A DNA stretch of 64,000 nucleotides from Micromonospora echinaurantiaca (GTDB lineage Bacteria; Actinomycetota; Actinomycetes; Mycobacteriales; Micromonosporaceae). The notes beneath the pieces are model-generated. The model was not told the DNA's origin and did no database searches. It saw only the letters and a program-made list of their open reading frames with translations. Location: positions 3,732,501-3,796,500 of the forward strand of contig NZ_LT607750.1 in the NCBI RefSeq assembly GCF_900090235.1, read 5' to 3'. Both the position numbers and the translations under genes were made by a program. Shown piece by piece: positions 44,704-53,077 of this stretch; within the stretch, counting starts at the first letter, position 1, and the number at the start of each line of letters is the position of its first letter.

Positions 44704-44837
44704 TTGCATCTGATACAACATTCGGGCCGTTCAAGAACTGAGGCGCAGCAAGGCTTTCCCGCAGTAGAGAGTACCTAGTTCGTGGGACCTTACCTGCGGA
44801 GATGCTGTCTGATCTCACATTGTTGCGTTGGATGCAA
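44704..44837. promoter_or_regulatory. Pair of similar palindromic sites
   Basis: TTGCATCTGATACAACA (44704-44720) and TGTTGCGTTGGATGCAA (44821-44837) are related in inverted orientation, sharing 12 of 17 positions, and each is itself near-palindromic (TTGyATnnnATrCAA and GTTGC...GCAAC). They resemble GntR-type operators and flank an unusually AT-rich stretch just before a proline-rich mini-frame. Confidence 0.4.
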
Positions 44838-44844
44838 CGAGGTG

Positions 44845-44892
44845 ATGAGCGTGCCTCCACCCCCTCCGCCGCCCGGCGGCGGCTGTCGCTAG
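44845..44892 (+). CDS. Proline-rich mini-ORF, possible leader peptide or truncated gene
   Basis: ATG 44845 with GAGG just upstream opens a 15-codon frame, MSVPPPPPPPGGGCR. Seven prolines in a row would stall ribosomes without EF-P. Its stop lies exactly where the IS5-type remnant begins on the other strand, so it may be the cut-off start of a longer gene, a regulatory leader, or chance. Confidence 0.3.
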   Translation: MSVPPPPPPPGGGCR

Positions 44893-45318
44893 TGCTGGCA
44901 AGCCGGACGCTGTAGGGCCTTGGTGAGCTGCTGCTGCAGCGCGGTGAGGCGGCCCGCCTTGGGTTTCTTGAACGCTACGGTGATCGTGTTGGACTCACCC
45001 TCGTAACCCAGATCGCCCAGCGCGCGCAGGTCATCGCCGGCTTGGACGAGGCTCGGCAGGATCTCGGTGTGGGCAGGTAGCGCGCTGGTGTCGTAGCTCC
45101 CAGCGGGACCGCACCTGCGAGGTAAAGATCGACTAGCCGTCCGGGACGGTGATCACCTGGATGTTGCCGTCATGGTTGTCGCGCTTGCCCGACCGCCACA
45201 AATCCGTGCCAGGGGTGCGGCAGCGGTCGGTCTCGACCAGTATCCAGTCGTTGTTCGCGTGGCTGTACCCGGCCGCCTTCGCGGCCAGCAGCGTCCGCAC
45301 AGCCCAGGTGATCGGGCA
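44889..45318 (-). pseudogene. IS5-type DDE transposase remnant
   Basis: On the minus strand one frame reads AAKAAGYSHANNDWILVETD and SGKRDNHDGNIQVITVPDG before a stop at 45133; a shifted frame then continues with DTSALPAHTEILPSLVQAGD and LRALGDLGYEGESNTITVAF to a stop at 44889. This is the C-terminal half of an IS5-group (DDE_Tnp_4) transposase, with the typical GDLGYEG block. It lacks the N-terminal half and has at least one frameshift. It marks the left side of the glycan cargo. Confidence 0.65.
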
Positions 45319-45611
45319 TGTGAGCAAGGTGCGGGGTGATCGGGTCGGCCCAAGCACCTGCAGCCGATCGCTGAGCACGGTTATAAGGGCGGCGGCGGCG
45401 CCAGCCTCGCCCCGCCTGAAGACGAATGCACTGCGCGGGCGGAGAACCAGGTACGTTGCATTCGGTCACGAGCACCAGGCTGCTACCGGAGAGAGCCACG
45501 GACGGATCGCTTAGCCACCGCCGTGCAGAGAGTTGGGATGCGGCAGTTGGCGAACGGCGGCCCTCGCCGCAGTCGTCGCCTTGCTCACGGAACGAGAAGG
45601 GCCCCCAAAGC
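45319..45611. other. Leader of the carbamoyltransferase operon, no gene seen
   Basis: No secure frame lies here. The open frame leading into the carbamoyltransferase from 45426 is not family-like before the GTG at 45612. The operon promoter is expected in this gap. Confidence 0.4.
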
Positions 45612-47216
45612 GTGGATATCGTGTCGTACAACCCGGGTCACGACGGAGCCGTCGTTCACCTTCGCGACGGTTACCTCGTCTCCTCTGTTGAAGCGGAGAA
45701 GGACTCCAACTACCGGTACACCCCGGTCTCCAGTCGCGACCTGCTCGACGCCTTCGGACGGCTAGAGCAAGTGCCCGACGTGATGTGCACTGGGGGTTGG
45801 TGGCCGCGTGAGGCGCGCCCGACCGGGCCACCGCCCCACGTTGGGTATCGCGGCATCGTTAAAGATGAGATAACTGTGGAACATCGCCGCCTGCTCGGCA
45901 AGTCGATTCCGTTTTTCTCCTCTTCTCACGAGAGGTCGCACCTGCTTTGCGGATTTGGTATGTCACCCTTTCCCCAGGGCTCGCCTTGCTACGCGCTGGT
46001 GTGGGAGGGGGCGATCGGCGCGTTCTATGAGATCGATTCAGACATGAACATAACATTGATCGCCGACGTGATGAACGAGCCAGGAAACCGCTATGCCTCA
46101 ATCTACGGATTGGCGGATCCGACCTTTCCCAAGAATGCGCCGTTTTCCCGCTTCTCGGATGCGGGCAAGTTGATGGCGCTCGCCTCCTTCTCAATAAGGG
46201 GCACACCCACCGCCGAAGAGGAAGATCTGATGGCCTTCCTTCTATCTTCGGAACACGTTCGGCTCGACCTCTACGACCGACTGGAGTCTTCCGCGTACTA
46301 CAACGTAGGCACGGATGACACAGAGTTCCGCAACTTCGCGGGCATCTTTAGCGACAGAATATTCGACACCTTCTATCGCTTCGCTAAAACGAATCTGCGC
46401 AAGAACCTGCCTTTGGTCATCGCTGGAGGTTGCGGCCTGAACTGTGACTGGAACTCGAAGTGGAGGGAAGCCGGCATATTCTCCGAGGTCTTCGTGCCAC
46501 CCGTTGCCAACGACTCCGGTTCGGCAATCGGGACGGCGATTGACGCTCAACTTCACTTCACCGGCGACGCGAAGATCAAATGGGACGTCTATTCCGGACT
46601 GCCGTTCAGGATGGACTCACCCGTCGCCGCCGGTCGCTACGACGTCCGAGACGCGAGTTACGAGGACGTCGCCCACATGCTAAGTAGCGGCCTAATCCTT
46701 GGCTGGGTCAACGGCCGGTACGAGATCGGCCCTCGCGCCTTGGGCAATAGGTCCATCCTCGCCGCGCCTTTCGATGACAGCACGAGGGTGCGCCTGAACG
46801 AGATCAAGCAGCGCGAGCAGTTCCGGCCAATCGCGCCTGTCTGCCTAGAAGATGATGCGGCGCGGTGGTTCGGCTGTGATCGCGAAAGCCCGTTCATGCT
46901 GTACACCTACCGAGCCAACACGGACGCGCTGGCGGCAGTAACGCACGTAAACGGCACGGCCCGGCTCCAAACCGTAAGCCCGAGTACGAACGTCCAACTC
47001 TACGAGCTGCTCCTTGCCTTCAAGGCACGCACCGGATACGGAGTCCTGTGCAACACATCTCTCAACTTCAACGGGAAGGGGTTCATCAACAACCTGTCGG
47101 ACCTCGATACCTACACGGCAGATCATGAACTGGACGGTTTCGTCGTCGAGGGGCGTGCGTATCTCCGCCGGAGTTCCGAGCGCTACACGGCATATCGGAA
47201 AGATGGGGGTCGGTGA
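45612..47216 (+). CDS. NodU/CmcH/TobZ-family O-carbamoyltransferase
   Basis: The product of about 534 residues belongs to the carbamoyltransferases that move a carbamoyl group from carbamoyl phosphate, through carbamoyl-AMP, to a hydroxyl of a sugar or natural product. Seen are the N-terminal Kae1-like fold (DIVSYNPGHDGAVVHLRDG, later SSSHERSHLLCGFGMSPF) and the glycine-rich IAGGCGLNCDWNSKWRE. The C-terminal YrdC-like domain has GWVNGRYEIGPRALGNRSIL, QFRPIAPV and CNTSLNFNGKGFI. All hallmark blocks are present. Its codon use is visibly less GC-rich than its neighbours. It is coupled by GTGA to a glycosyltransferase, which suggests a carbamoylated glycan. Confidence 0.88.
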   Translation: MDIVSYNPGHDGAVVHLRDGYLVSSVEAEKDSNYRYTPVSSRDLLDAFGRLEQVPDVMCTGGWWPREARPTGPPPHVGYRGIVKDEITVEHRRLLGKSIPFFSSSHERSHLLCGFGMSPFPQGSPCYALVWEGAIGAFYEIDSDMNITLIADVMNEPGNRYASIYGLADPTFPKNAPFSRFSDAGKLMALASFSIRGTPTAEEEDLMAFLLSSEHVRLDLYDRLESSAYYNVGTDDTEFRNFAGIFSDRIFDTFYRFAKTNLRKNLPLVIAGGCGLNCDWNSKWREAGIFSEVFVPPVANDSGSAIGTAIDAQLHFTGDAKIKWDVYSGLPFRMDSPVAAGRYDVRDASYEDVAHMLSSGLILGWVNGRYEIGPRALGNRSILAAPFDDSTRVRLNEIKQREQFRPIAPVCLEDDAARWFGCDRESPFMLYTYRANTDALAAVTHVNGTARLQTVSPSTNVQLYELLLAFKARTGYGVLCNTSLNFNGKGFINNLSDLDTYTADHELDGFVVEGRAYLRRSSERYTAYRKDGGR

Positions 47217-48136
47217 GACCGACGAGGCGCGACACGGAGAAACCGTTGATTGCTCCAGCACCGGACGCTCCGGTAACACACGGCCCTCGGCAAGGAACCT
47301 CGGCAACTTCGTATCCGCCAGGCTTCGAAGAGGACGACCGTATGCGTTCTGACTTCATTCGAGACTTGACATTGCGGCAGCTACGAAGCCCCCGATCATC
47401 TTCAAGATCCAGGTACGGAGATCGTACAGGGTCTATACCCCAAACTCTGGTGCGGTTTTGGCACGACCCGTGCGACGTACCGCCGGACGTCCGTAAGTGC
47501 CTGGAGACTTGGGATGCGCTGCGCGACGAAGGTTTCTCGTTCCGGATGTTCGGCGACGCCTCGGCAGCGGTCTACATCGAGGAGCGGTATGGCCCGCGGG
47601 AGCTTGCCGCGTTTGCCCGATGCAGGCATCCCGCAATGCGCAGCGACTATCTACGCATGTGCTTCGTGCTCGCCGAGGGCGGCCTGTACGTCGACGCAGA
47701 CGATGTGCTGCTTGGCGACGGCTGGAACGACGTCTTCCGCGACGGAACGCTAAAGGTCCACCCGCTGTGTTATGACGTGACTGCCGGCGGCATGGTGCCA
47801 GGGTCTGAACTGCGGAGAATCGACTTGCCGATTGACGGTCGCATCTTCTACGTCAACAACAACCCGATCGCTGCCCCACCCGGTCATCCAGTCCTGCGGC
47901 GGGCGCTCGCGCGTGCGACCGACACCCTGCTTGGGGACGAGCCAGCGCCGGAGATTCAGGCGACCACCGGTCCCGGGAACCTCACCGCCGCCCTAGCAGC
48001 GCACGCCCGCGAGTCGCAGATCAGCGGCACCATGCCGGACTTCGAGTTGCTCCTCGACTGGGAGGAAGTCGCGGAGCCGTGCTGGGACCTCGCATATCGC
48101 AGCGACGCCCGCAACTGGCGCAACATGGACAACTGA
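47213..48136 (+). CDS. Family 32-like glycosyltransferase (DXD sugar-binding)
   Basis: The protein of 307 residues resembles the Gly_transf_sug/GT32 group, which adds hexoses to glycans from nucleotide sugars. The fold begins with IPQTLVRFWHDPCDVPPDVR, continues with WDALRDEGFSFRMFGD, and has the acceptor-donor motif MRSDYLRMCFVLAEGGLYVD with ADD, where Asp-x-Asp binds the metal-nucleotide (near residues 155-160). About 65 N-terminal residues precede the domain and are unlike the family; an internal ATG at 47342 is an alternative start. It is coupled to the gene before and followed after 11 bases by the GT25-GH16 fusion. Confidence 0.82.
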   Translation: MRPTRRDTEKPLIAPAPDAPVTHGPRQGTSATSYPPGFEEDDRMRSDFIRDLTLRQLRSPRSSSRSRYGDRTGSIPQTLVRFWHDPCDVPPDVRKCLETWDALRDEGFSFRMFGDASAAVYIEERYGPRELAAFARCRHPAMRSDYLRMCFVLAEGGLYVDADDVLLGDGWNDVFRDGTLKVHPLCYDVTAGGMVPGSELRRIDLPIDGRIFYVNNNPIAAPPGHPVLRRALARATDTLLGDEPAPEIQATTGPGNLTAALAAHARESQISGTMPDFELLLDWEEVAEPCWDLAYRSDARNWRNMDN

Positions 48137-48147
48137 CGAGGCCCTCA

Positions 48148-50262
48148 ATGAACATCAACAACTTGATCAGTCCAATGCGAGCGCTCGCGTTCCGAGCCTG
48201 GCGCTCCTTGATTGCTTTCATCCCGGGTGGTCGAGTTCGGGCCTTCGGTCAAGGCACAGACCAGATTGGTGCGATCATGGTCGTCAATCTGGACAGGCAG
48301 CCGAGGCGATGGCGGCGCGTGACAAAGGAGCTAGGCCGGTTCCGGACATCCGAAGGCATTCCGTTGACGTCGATCACACGGCGACTCGCAGCAGTCGATG
48401 CGCGGGACGGACGCGCCGTAGCGGCGACCGTTGACGTGGACGTGATGTATCGAATCGGCGATCAGTTGCACGTGCAACCCGACGCCCGACTGGCAGAGTG
48501 TTTCGCCGAGGATGAGCCGGTGCGGATGTCGCGGCAAGAAGTGGCGGTGGCGCGGTCGCACGTGGAGGTCTGGAAGGCTGTCGCGAACGGGACCGAGGAC
48601 TACGTTCTCGTGCTGGAAGACGACGTCTGGTTCAAGCCTGGCGCCCCAGCTGCCATCGATCGCGGCTGGCGCGCCGCCCTCGACCGGTGCACAGCCGAAG
48701 GTGGACCGAAGCTGCTCTACCTTTCGTACTCTGACGCCGGCGGAACCGCGGCGCGCGACGATGCTTGCGACGTCCTCTTTCGACCGTCACGCGGCCTGTG
48801 GTTCCTCTCGGGTTACGTACTCTCGCGCAAGGGAGCCGCCGCGCTCCTTCGCGCAATGCCCGTGGTCGGACCCGTCGACCTATGGATGAACTACCGGTTC
48901 GCAGAACTCGGTGCGCTGGCACTCACTTCGCCAGCGATCGCGCAGAGGCCCGACGGAGCGTCGGACAATGCCTACTCCATCCTGCCCTACCTGGCCCGCG
49001 CTGGGATCGTCGATTCGGAGCACGGAGCCAAGCCTCCTGGCCAATCGCGCACCGGTCTAGTGCTGGCGTGGACCGGGGGCGGGGAGCGAGAAAGCCTTGC
49101 CATGGCGCTGTCGATGCTCGGGCTACGCGTCCGCGCGTTCGACGGCGATGAGGAACCGATGCAGGAGCCAGAGCTGAAGGAAGTACTGAAGACCTTCGAC
49201 GCCCTCGTTGATGCTCCGCTCGTGCCCGCTGCGCTAGCCGCTGCTGTGGCGAACGAGCGCTCGGTTATCCTCCTGGAGGCGGACGCGCCGACACCTGCAG
49301 GTTTGGAGCTGGACCGGCTGCCGCCGTCGCGGTCGGTGGTTCTGGCGCCCCGTGATCCCTTAGGTGGATCCTGGGGAGTCCTCTGTGGCGTGTTGGACCT
49401 TGTCGAGCCCGTTGAACCCTTCCCGGCTGGAGCTCCGCGAGCTTTCCGCCTATTCCGAGACCAACGCCCGACTGCACGACTCGCGCCCGCTGCGCGGCGA
49501 CCGCGCGAGAACCTCGCGATGGACGACTCGCCCTGGGTCCTTCCTGCGTCGAGCGGATGGCGGCCGACGCAGAACGTGTGCCCTTCCGTGCGCACGGCGG
49601 GCCCCGCCATCGCCGAAGCCTCCATGACAGAGGCGTCCGCATCGTTCCCTGGTCTTATTGAGACTTTTCCGGGCAACCTGGCGTCGTTCGCCCAAGAAGG
49701 TCTTCAACACACCGACGAGGGTGCGCAACTAGTGATCGACGCTATGCAAAGCGGACTGCGTCCGTACCGGTCGGGGGCCTTCGCATCCGTACGCTCGTTC
49801 CCGCATGGGCGCTTCGAGGCAGAAATAAGGGCAGCACCAGGCCCGGGGCTGATTACCGGATTCTTCCTGCATCGCGACACACCACGGCAGGAGATCGACA
49901 TCGAGTTCGCGGGTGCCGATCCCCGGCGATTGCTGGTCAACGTGTATTTCAATCCTGGCGACGACGGTACCGCCATGGGCTTCGGATACCGTGGCTCGCC
50001 CTGTCGGATCGACCTCGGCTTCGACGCCACCGCAGACTTCCATCGATACGCCATCGACTGGCGCCCAGACCGGGTGACTTGGCTGGTAGACGGCAGGGTC
50101 GTCCACGAGCGTGTCGGCTGGGACCCGACACCGATCCCTCACCTGAACATGCGCGTTCATGCCAACCTGTGGGCACCCCGCTCCGAGGAACTCGCCGGAC
50201 GCATTGACGAGCGCAAGCTACCCGCCGCCGCTGCCTTCAGGAACGTGCTGGTGACCGAGTGA
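48148..50262 (+). CDS. GT25-like glycosyltransferase fused to a GH16 domain
   Basis: The protein of about 704 residues has three parts. Residues about 35-260 resemble glycosyltransferase family 25 (IMVVNLDRQPRRWRRVTKEL, VAVARSHVEVWKAV and YVLVLEDDVWF with the conserved E-D-D). Residues about 285-430 form an unassigned alpha/beta domain beginning TGLVLAWTGGGERESLAMAL, faintly like a sulfotransferase-type Rossmann fold without its usual phosphate loop. Residues about 490-704 form a glycoside hydrolase family 16 domain with the catalytic E-x-D-x-E as QEIDIEF (Glu582, Asp584, Glu586) and FHRYAIDWRPDRVTWLVDG. No signal peptide is clear. Making and trimming a beta-glucan-like chain in one protein is inferred. 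Confidence 0.8.
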   Translation: MNINNLISPMRALAFRAWRSLIAFIPGGRVRAFGQGTDQIGAIMVVNLDRQPRRWRRVTKELGRFRTSEGIPLTSITRRLAAVDARDGRAVAATVDVDVMYRIGDQLHVQPDARLAECFAEDEPVRMSRQEVAVARSHVEVWKAVANGTEDYVLVLEDDVWFKPGAPAAIDRGWRAALDRCTAEGGPKLLYLSYSDAGGTAARDDACDVLFRPSRGLWFLSGYVLSRKGAAALLRAMPVVGPVDLWMNYRFAELGALALTSPAIAQRPDGASDNAYSILPYLARAGIVDSEHGAKPPGQSRTGLVLAWTGGGERESLAMALSMLGLRVRAFDGDEEPMQEPELKEVLKTFDALVDAPLVPAALAAAVANERSVILLEADAPTPAGLELDRLPPSRSVVLAPRDPLGGSWGVLCGVLDLVEPVEPFPAGAPRAFRLFRDQRPTARLAPAARRPRENLAMDDSPWVLPASSGWRPTQNVCPSVRTAGPAIAEASMTEASASFPGLIETFPGNLASFAQEGLQHTDEGAQLVIDAMQSGLRPYRSGAFASVRSFPHGRFEAEIRAAPGPGLITGFFLHRDTPRQEIDIEFAGADPRRLLVNVYFNPGDDGTAMGFGYRGSPCRIDLGFDATADFHRYAIDWRPDRVTWLVDGRVVHERVGWDPTPIPHLNMRVHANLWAPRSEELAGRIDERKLPAAAAFRNVLVTE

Positions 50263-50665
50263 GCCATTCAGCGTAACGGCGGATGGCGCTCTTGGTAGCC
50301 GGTGGTGCGGCGACACGTTCAGTATCCGGGCTGTGATTGGTGGTGGCCTCAACGCTGCTTTCGCCACTCTGGCGGTGGTGGCCGGTCATCACGCGTTCTG
50401 CCCGCCCCCGACGTCGTGGCATGGCTGACGCTGCACACTGCCAACGTCCGAGAACTCGCTTGGTGACCCCCGGTGCGCTGAAGGGGTCGAGCACCTCGCC
50501 TCCGCTGGGTTTCGAGGCAGGGTGGAATACGGCCTAGTTCGCATTCAGGTACTCCGCCAGTTGCCCAGTAATCGGCGTACGTTCTCGGCCTCGACTCCGC
50601 TTGGCGCTCAGTCGCAATGCCAGAATCGCGGCGAGTGGATCGCGGCTAGATGAGTGGGTTCACCC
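50263..50665. other. 403-bp gap, no gene recognised
   Basis: Between the GT25-GH16 gene and the truncated minus-strand gene I see no coding signal on either strand. Frames such as 50337-50537 are short and unlike any family I know. It is probably a scar of IS-driven rearrangement. Confidence 0.4.
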
Positions 50666-51253
50666 TCACGCGAGGACAGTCAGCCCCATGTACGCCGGGT
50701 TCGGATGGGGGAAATGGATGGAGCCCGAGGCCACGGTCATCGTCTCGGCCCGGGTCAGCACCGTGCCGTCGGCGGGGTCGAGGATCAGCCATTCCTCCTC
50801 GACGTCGCGCCCCGCCCGATTACGGATGTGGGCCCACAGGAGCTTGCCGTCCGAGGAGAAGGCCACCGAGCCGCTGTCCGCGTGACCGTGGTGGTAGTCA
50901 TCGGCATACTCGGAGAACGAGGCATGGGCCTCGGTGCACACGGCGGCGGACCAGCAACCGTGCCGGATCTCCCACCGTACGGCGCCGGTCGAATCCACGG
51001 CTCGTAACGCGTGGACGCCAGCGAACACGGCGAGATCACCCGTGGGAGAGACCGTTACCGAGCCGTACCGGCGTGGCCAGGGCGCGGGGAAGCGGACCCC
51101 TGTCCCCTCCCCGTCCAGGTCGCGGACGGCCAGCTCGGTGTCCCCACGCTGCGCCAGCAGCCTGCGTCCGGGCCAGTGCAGCATCTGCGGGGCGTCCGCC
51201 GACGCAGAGTCGAGCGGAGCGGCCACCGTAGCGACAAGACGAGCAAAGGTCAC
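50666..51253 (-). CDS. Beta-propeller-like hypothetical protein, probably 3'-truncated
   Basis: The product of about 195 residues is rich in beta strands with propeller-like repeats: VTVSPTGDLAVFAGVHALRA and GSVAFSSDGKLLWAHIRNRA are two blades with the S-x-D-G-x-L-x-W/V pattern. A WLILDPADGTVLTRAETMTV strand follows. GTG 51253 is preceded by GGAGG. Related actinobacterial proteins are longer, and the frame ends abruptly just after PAYMGLTVLA, so the C-terminal part is likely lost. An IS110 element lies about 80 bases upstream of its start. The function is unknown. Confidence 0.65.
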   Translation of the reverse strand: MTFARLVATVAAPLDSASADAPQMLHWPGRRLLAQRGDTELAVRDLDGEGTGVRFPAPWPRRYGSVTVSPTGDLAVFAGVHALRAVDSTGAVRWEIRHGCWSAAVCTEAHASFSEYADDYHHGHADSGSVAFSSDGKLLWAHIRNRAGRDVEEEWLILDPADGTVLTRAETMTVASGSIHFPHPNPAYMGLTVLA

Positions 51254-51335
51254 GGAATCCTCCGACGCGCGTGGGACGCAAAACAGGGAACCTGGAAGCG
51301 TCCACCATATGGGGAAAGACCGGCGGCATCGGGGG

Positions 51336-52661
51336 GTGTCCCTATGGGTTTCGTCAAGTGGGGACGGGGGTTGTCGGGCGTGGTTGGTAGGGGATCTTGT
51401 CGCGGAGCATGGCGAACAGGACGTCGCAGCGGCGTCGGGCGAGGCAGATGAGGGCGGCGTTGTGGCGTTTGCCTTCGGCTCGTTTGCGGTCGTAGTAGGC
51501 GCGGCTGACTGGGTCGGCCAGGGCGGCGAACGCGGCGAGGAAGAAGGCGCGTTTGAGCTGCTTGTTGCCGCCTCGGGGTGGGTGTTCGCCGCGGATGCTG
51601 CTGCCGGAACGGCGGGTGACGGGGGCCAGCCCGGCGTAGGCGGCAAGGTGTCCGGGGGTGGGGAAGGCTGTGGCGTCGCCGACTTCGAGGAGGATCCGGG
51701 CGGCGGTCCTGACGCCGATGCCGGGCATCGACGTCAGGACCTCGGCAAGAGGGTGCGCATCAAGCATCCTGTCGACTTCGACGGCGACCTGGTCACGTTG
51801 ACGCAGCACCTCGCGGAGGCTGTCGGCCAGCCGGGGCAGGATCGTCTCCGCCGCTTGGGTGCCGGGAACGGTGACGGTTTGCTCGTCGAGTGCGGTCATG
51901 ATCTGCTCGACGAGCCGTTGGCCCATGCGGGGCGCGTGCACCGCGGCGATCGAGGCCAGTTTGCGCCGGCCGGCCTTGCGCAGCCCGGCCGGGCCGCCGC
52001 AGCGCGACAGCAGTTCCAGCACGGCCTTGTGCTGCACCTTCGGGCCGAGGACGCGTTCCAGGCCGGGGTGGATCTGGGTCAGCAGGCCCCGGATCCGGTT
52101 CGCGATGCGGGTTGCCTCGCCGGCGAGGTCGTCGTCAAAGCCGGCCAGGACTTCCAGCTCGGCCAGGGTCTCGTCGCCGGTGTCGACCCGCCTCAGGGTG
52201 TGCGGCAGGGTGCGAGCCGCGTCGGCGATGACGTAGGCGTCGCGGGCGTCGGTCTTCGCGGCACCGGGATGCAGGTCAGCGATCCGCCGCATGGCCAGTC
52301 CCGGCAGGTAGGCCACCTGATGACCACACGCCCGGGCAACCGCGATCGGCAGGGCGCCGATCGAGGCCGGCTGGTCGACCACCACCAGGACCCGGCCGTG
52401 ACGGCCGAGTTTGTCGAACAGCTGCCGCAGCCGGGCCTCGGTGTTCGGCAGCGGCCCGTCGTGCAGCCGCTTGCCATCCGGAGCCAACCCCACCGCGTGG
52501 TGATCACCCTTGCCGACGTCCAACCCGAGGAACACGCCGTAGTCGCCGTGCACCCCACGCCCTCCTCACCCACGCCACCTACCTCGGCCGCTGGTCCAGG
52601 CGTCGGACTGCCGGCAGCCACGTTACGAAGAGACCTACCCGCAGGGTGGCCGTGTCCCTAT
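51336..52661 (-). mobile_element. IS110-family insertion sequence, copy 1
   Basis: A transposase gene is bracketed by the direct repeat GTGTCCCTAT at 51336-51345 and 52652-52661, giving a unit of about 1.3 kb. IS110 elements lack long inverted repeats, and short matching cores at the two ends, as seen here, are usual because target and donor cores match. The roughly 100 bases upstream of the transposase start may encode part of the bridge RNA that guides insertion. Confidence 0.6.
51354..52553 (-). CDS. IS110-family transposase (DEDD, intact)
   Basis: This 399-residue transposase has the N-terminal DEDD RuvC-like domain with FLGLDVGKGDHHAV (first Asp), VLVVVDQPAS (second acidic) and AAKTDARDAYVIADAAR (last two). 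The C-terminal Tnp_20 domain has LTSMPGIGVRTAARILLEVG, HLAAYAGLAPVTRRSGSS with the candidate catalytic serine, and GGNKQLKRAFFLAAF. The frame is complete. It acts with a bridge RNA as a guided recombinase, as shown for IS621. The element separates the propeller-like gene from the second IS110. Confidence 0.92.
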   Translation of the reverse strand: MHGDYGVFLGLDVGKGDHHAVGLAPDGKRLHDGPLPNTEARLRQLFDKLGRHGRVLVVVDQPASIGALPIAVARACGHQVAYLPGLAMRRIADLHPGAAKTDARDAYVIADAARTLPHTLRRVDTGDETLAELEVLAGFDDDLAGEATRIANRIRGLLTQIHPGLERVLGPKVQHKAVLELLSRCGGPAGLRKAGRRKLASIAAVHAPRMGQRLVEQIMTALDEQTVTVPGTQAAETILPRLADSLREVLRQRDQVAVEVDRMLDAHPLAEVLTSMPGIGVRTAARILLEVGDATAFPTPGHLAAYAGLAPVTRRSGSSIRGEHPPRGGNKQLKRAFFLAAFAALADPVSRAYYDRKRAEGKRHNAALICLARRRCDVLFAMLRDKIPYQPRPTTPVPT

Positions 52662-53077
52662 CAGCGGTCCGCCGACGCCACCCGACCCGGCGACAACACC
52701 CCCCGGATCATCCGCACGACAGGGGCAGTAAGTCATACCGGGCCGGGCGACCAAGGGCCCCGGCCGGGGACGATCAAAAAGGTAACGGGGGCGACAAGGC
52801 GACCGGGGGGTCGACGGGCTCCGACCGGCTCCAGACGCGCTCACATCGGTTACTTGTTTCATTGACCTGCGACCGTCACCCGGCCAGGCTTCGGTCGAGG
52901 CGCCCGGGCTGTCGCTCTCATTTCGGCTGCCCACGTTGGTCGTGCGGCTCTCATTTGGCCTGCGCGGCCCGGGCGTTGCCCCAGGGCGGGGAGAGGCTCA
53001 AGAGGGGTTTGCTCGGCTCGAAGTAGCGTTGCCCTCCCGGCTCGACAACCCAGGTGGATCGAGCATCGGAGGACCTG
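52662..53077. other. Spacer between two IS110 copies, likely includes the left end of copy 2
   Basis: No gene is seen. The part next to the second transposase should hold the left non-coding end with its bridge RNA. The boundary with the flanking DNA is not clear by eye. Confidence 0.35.
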
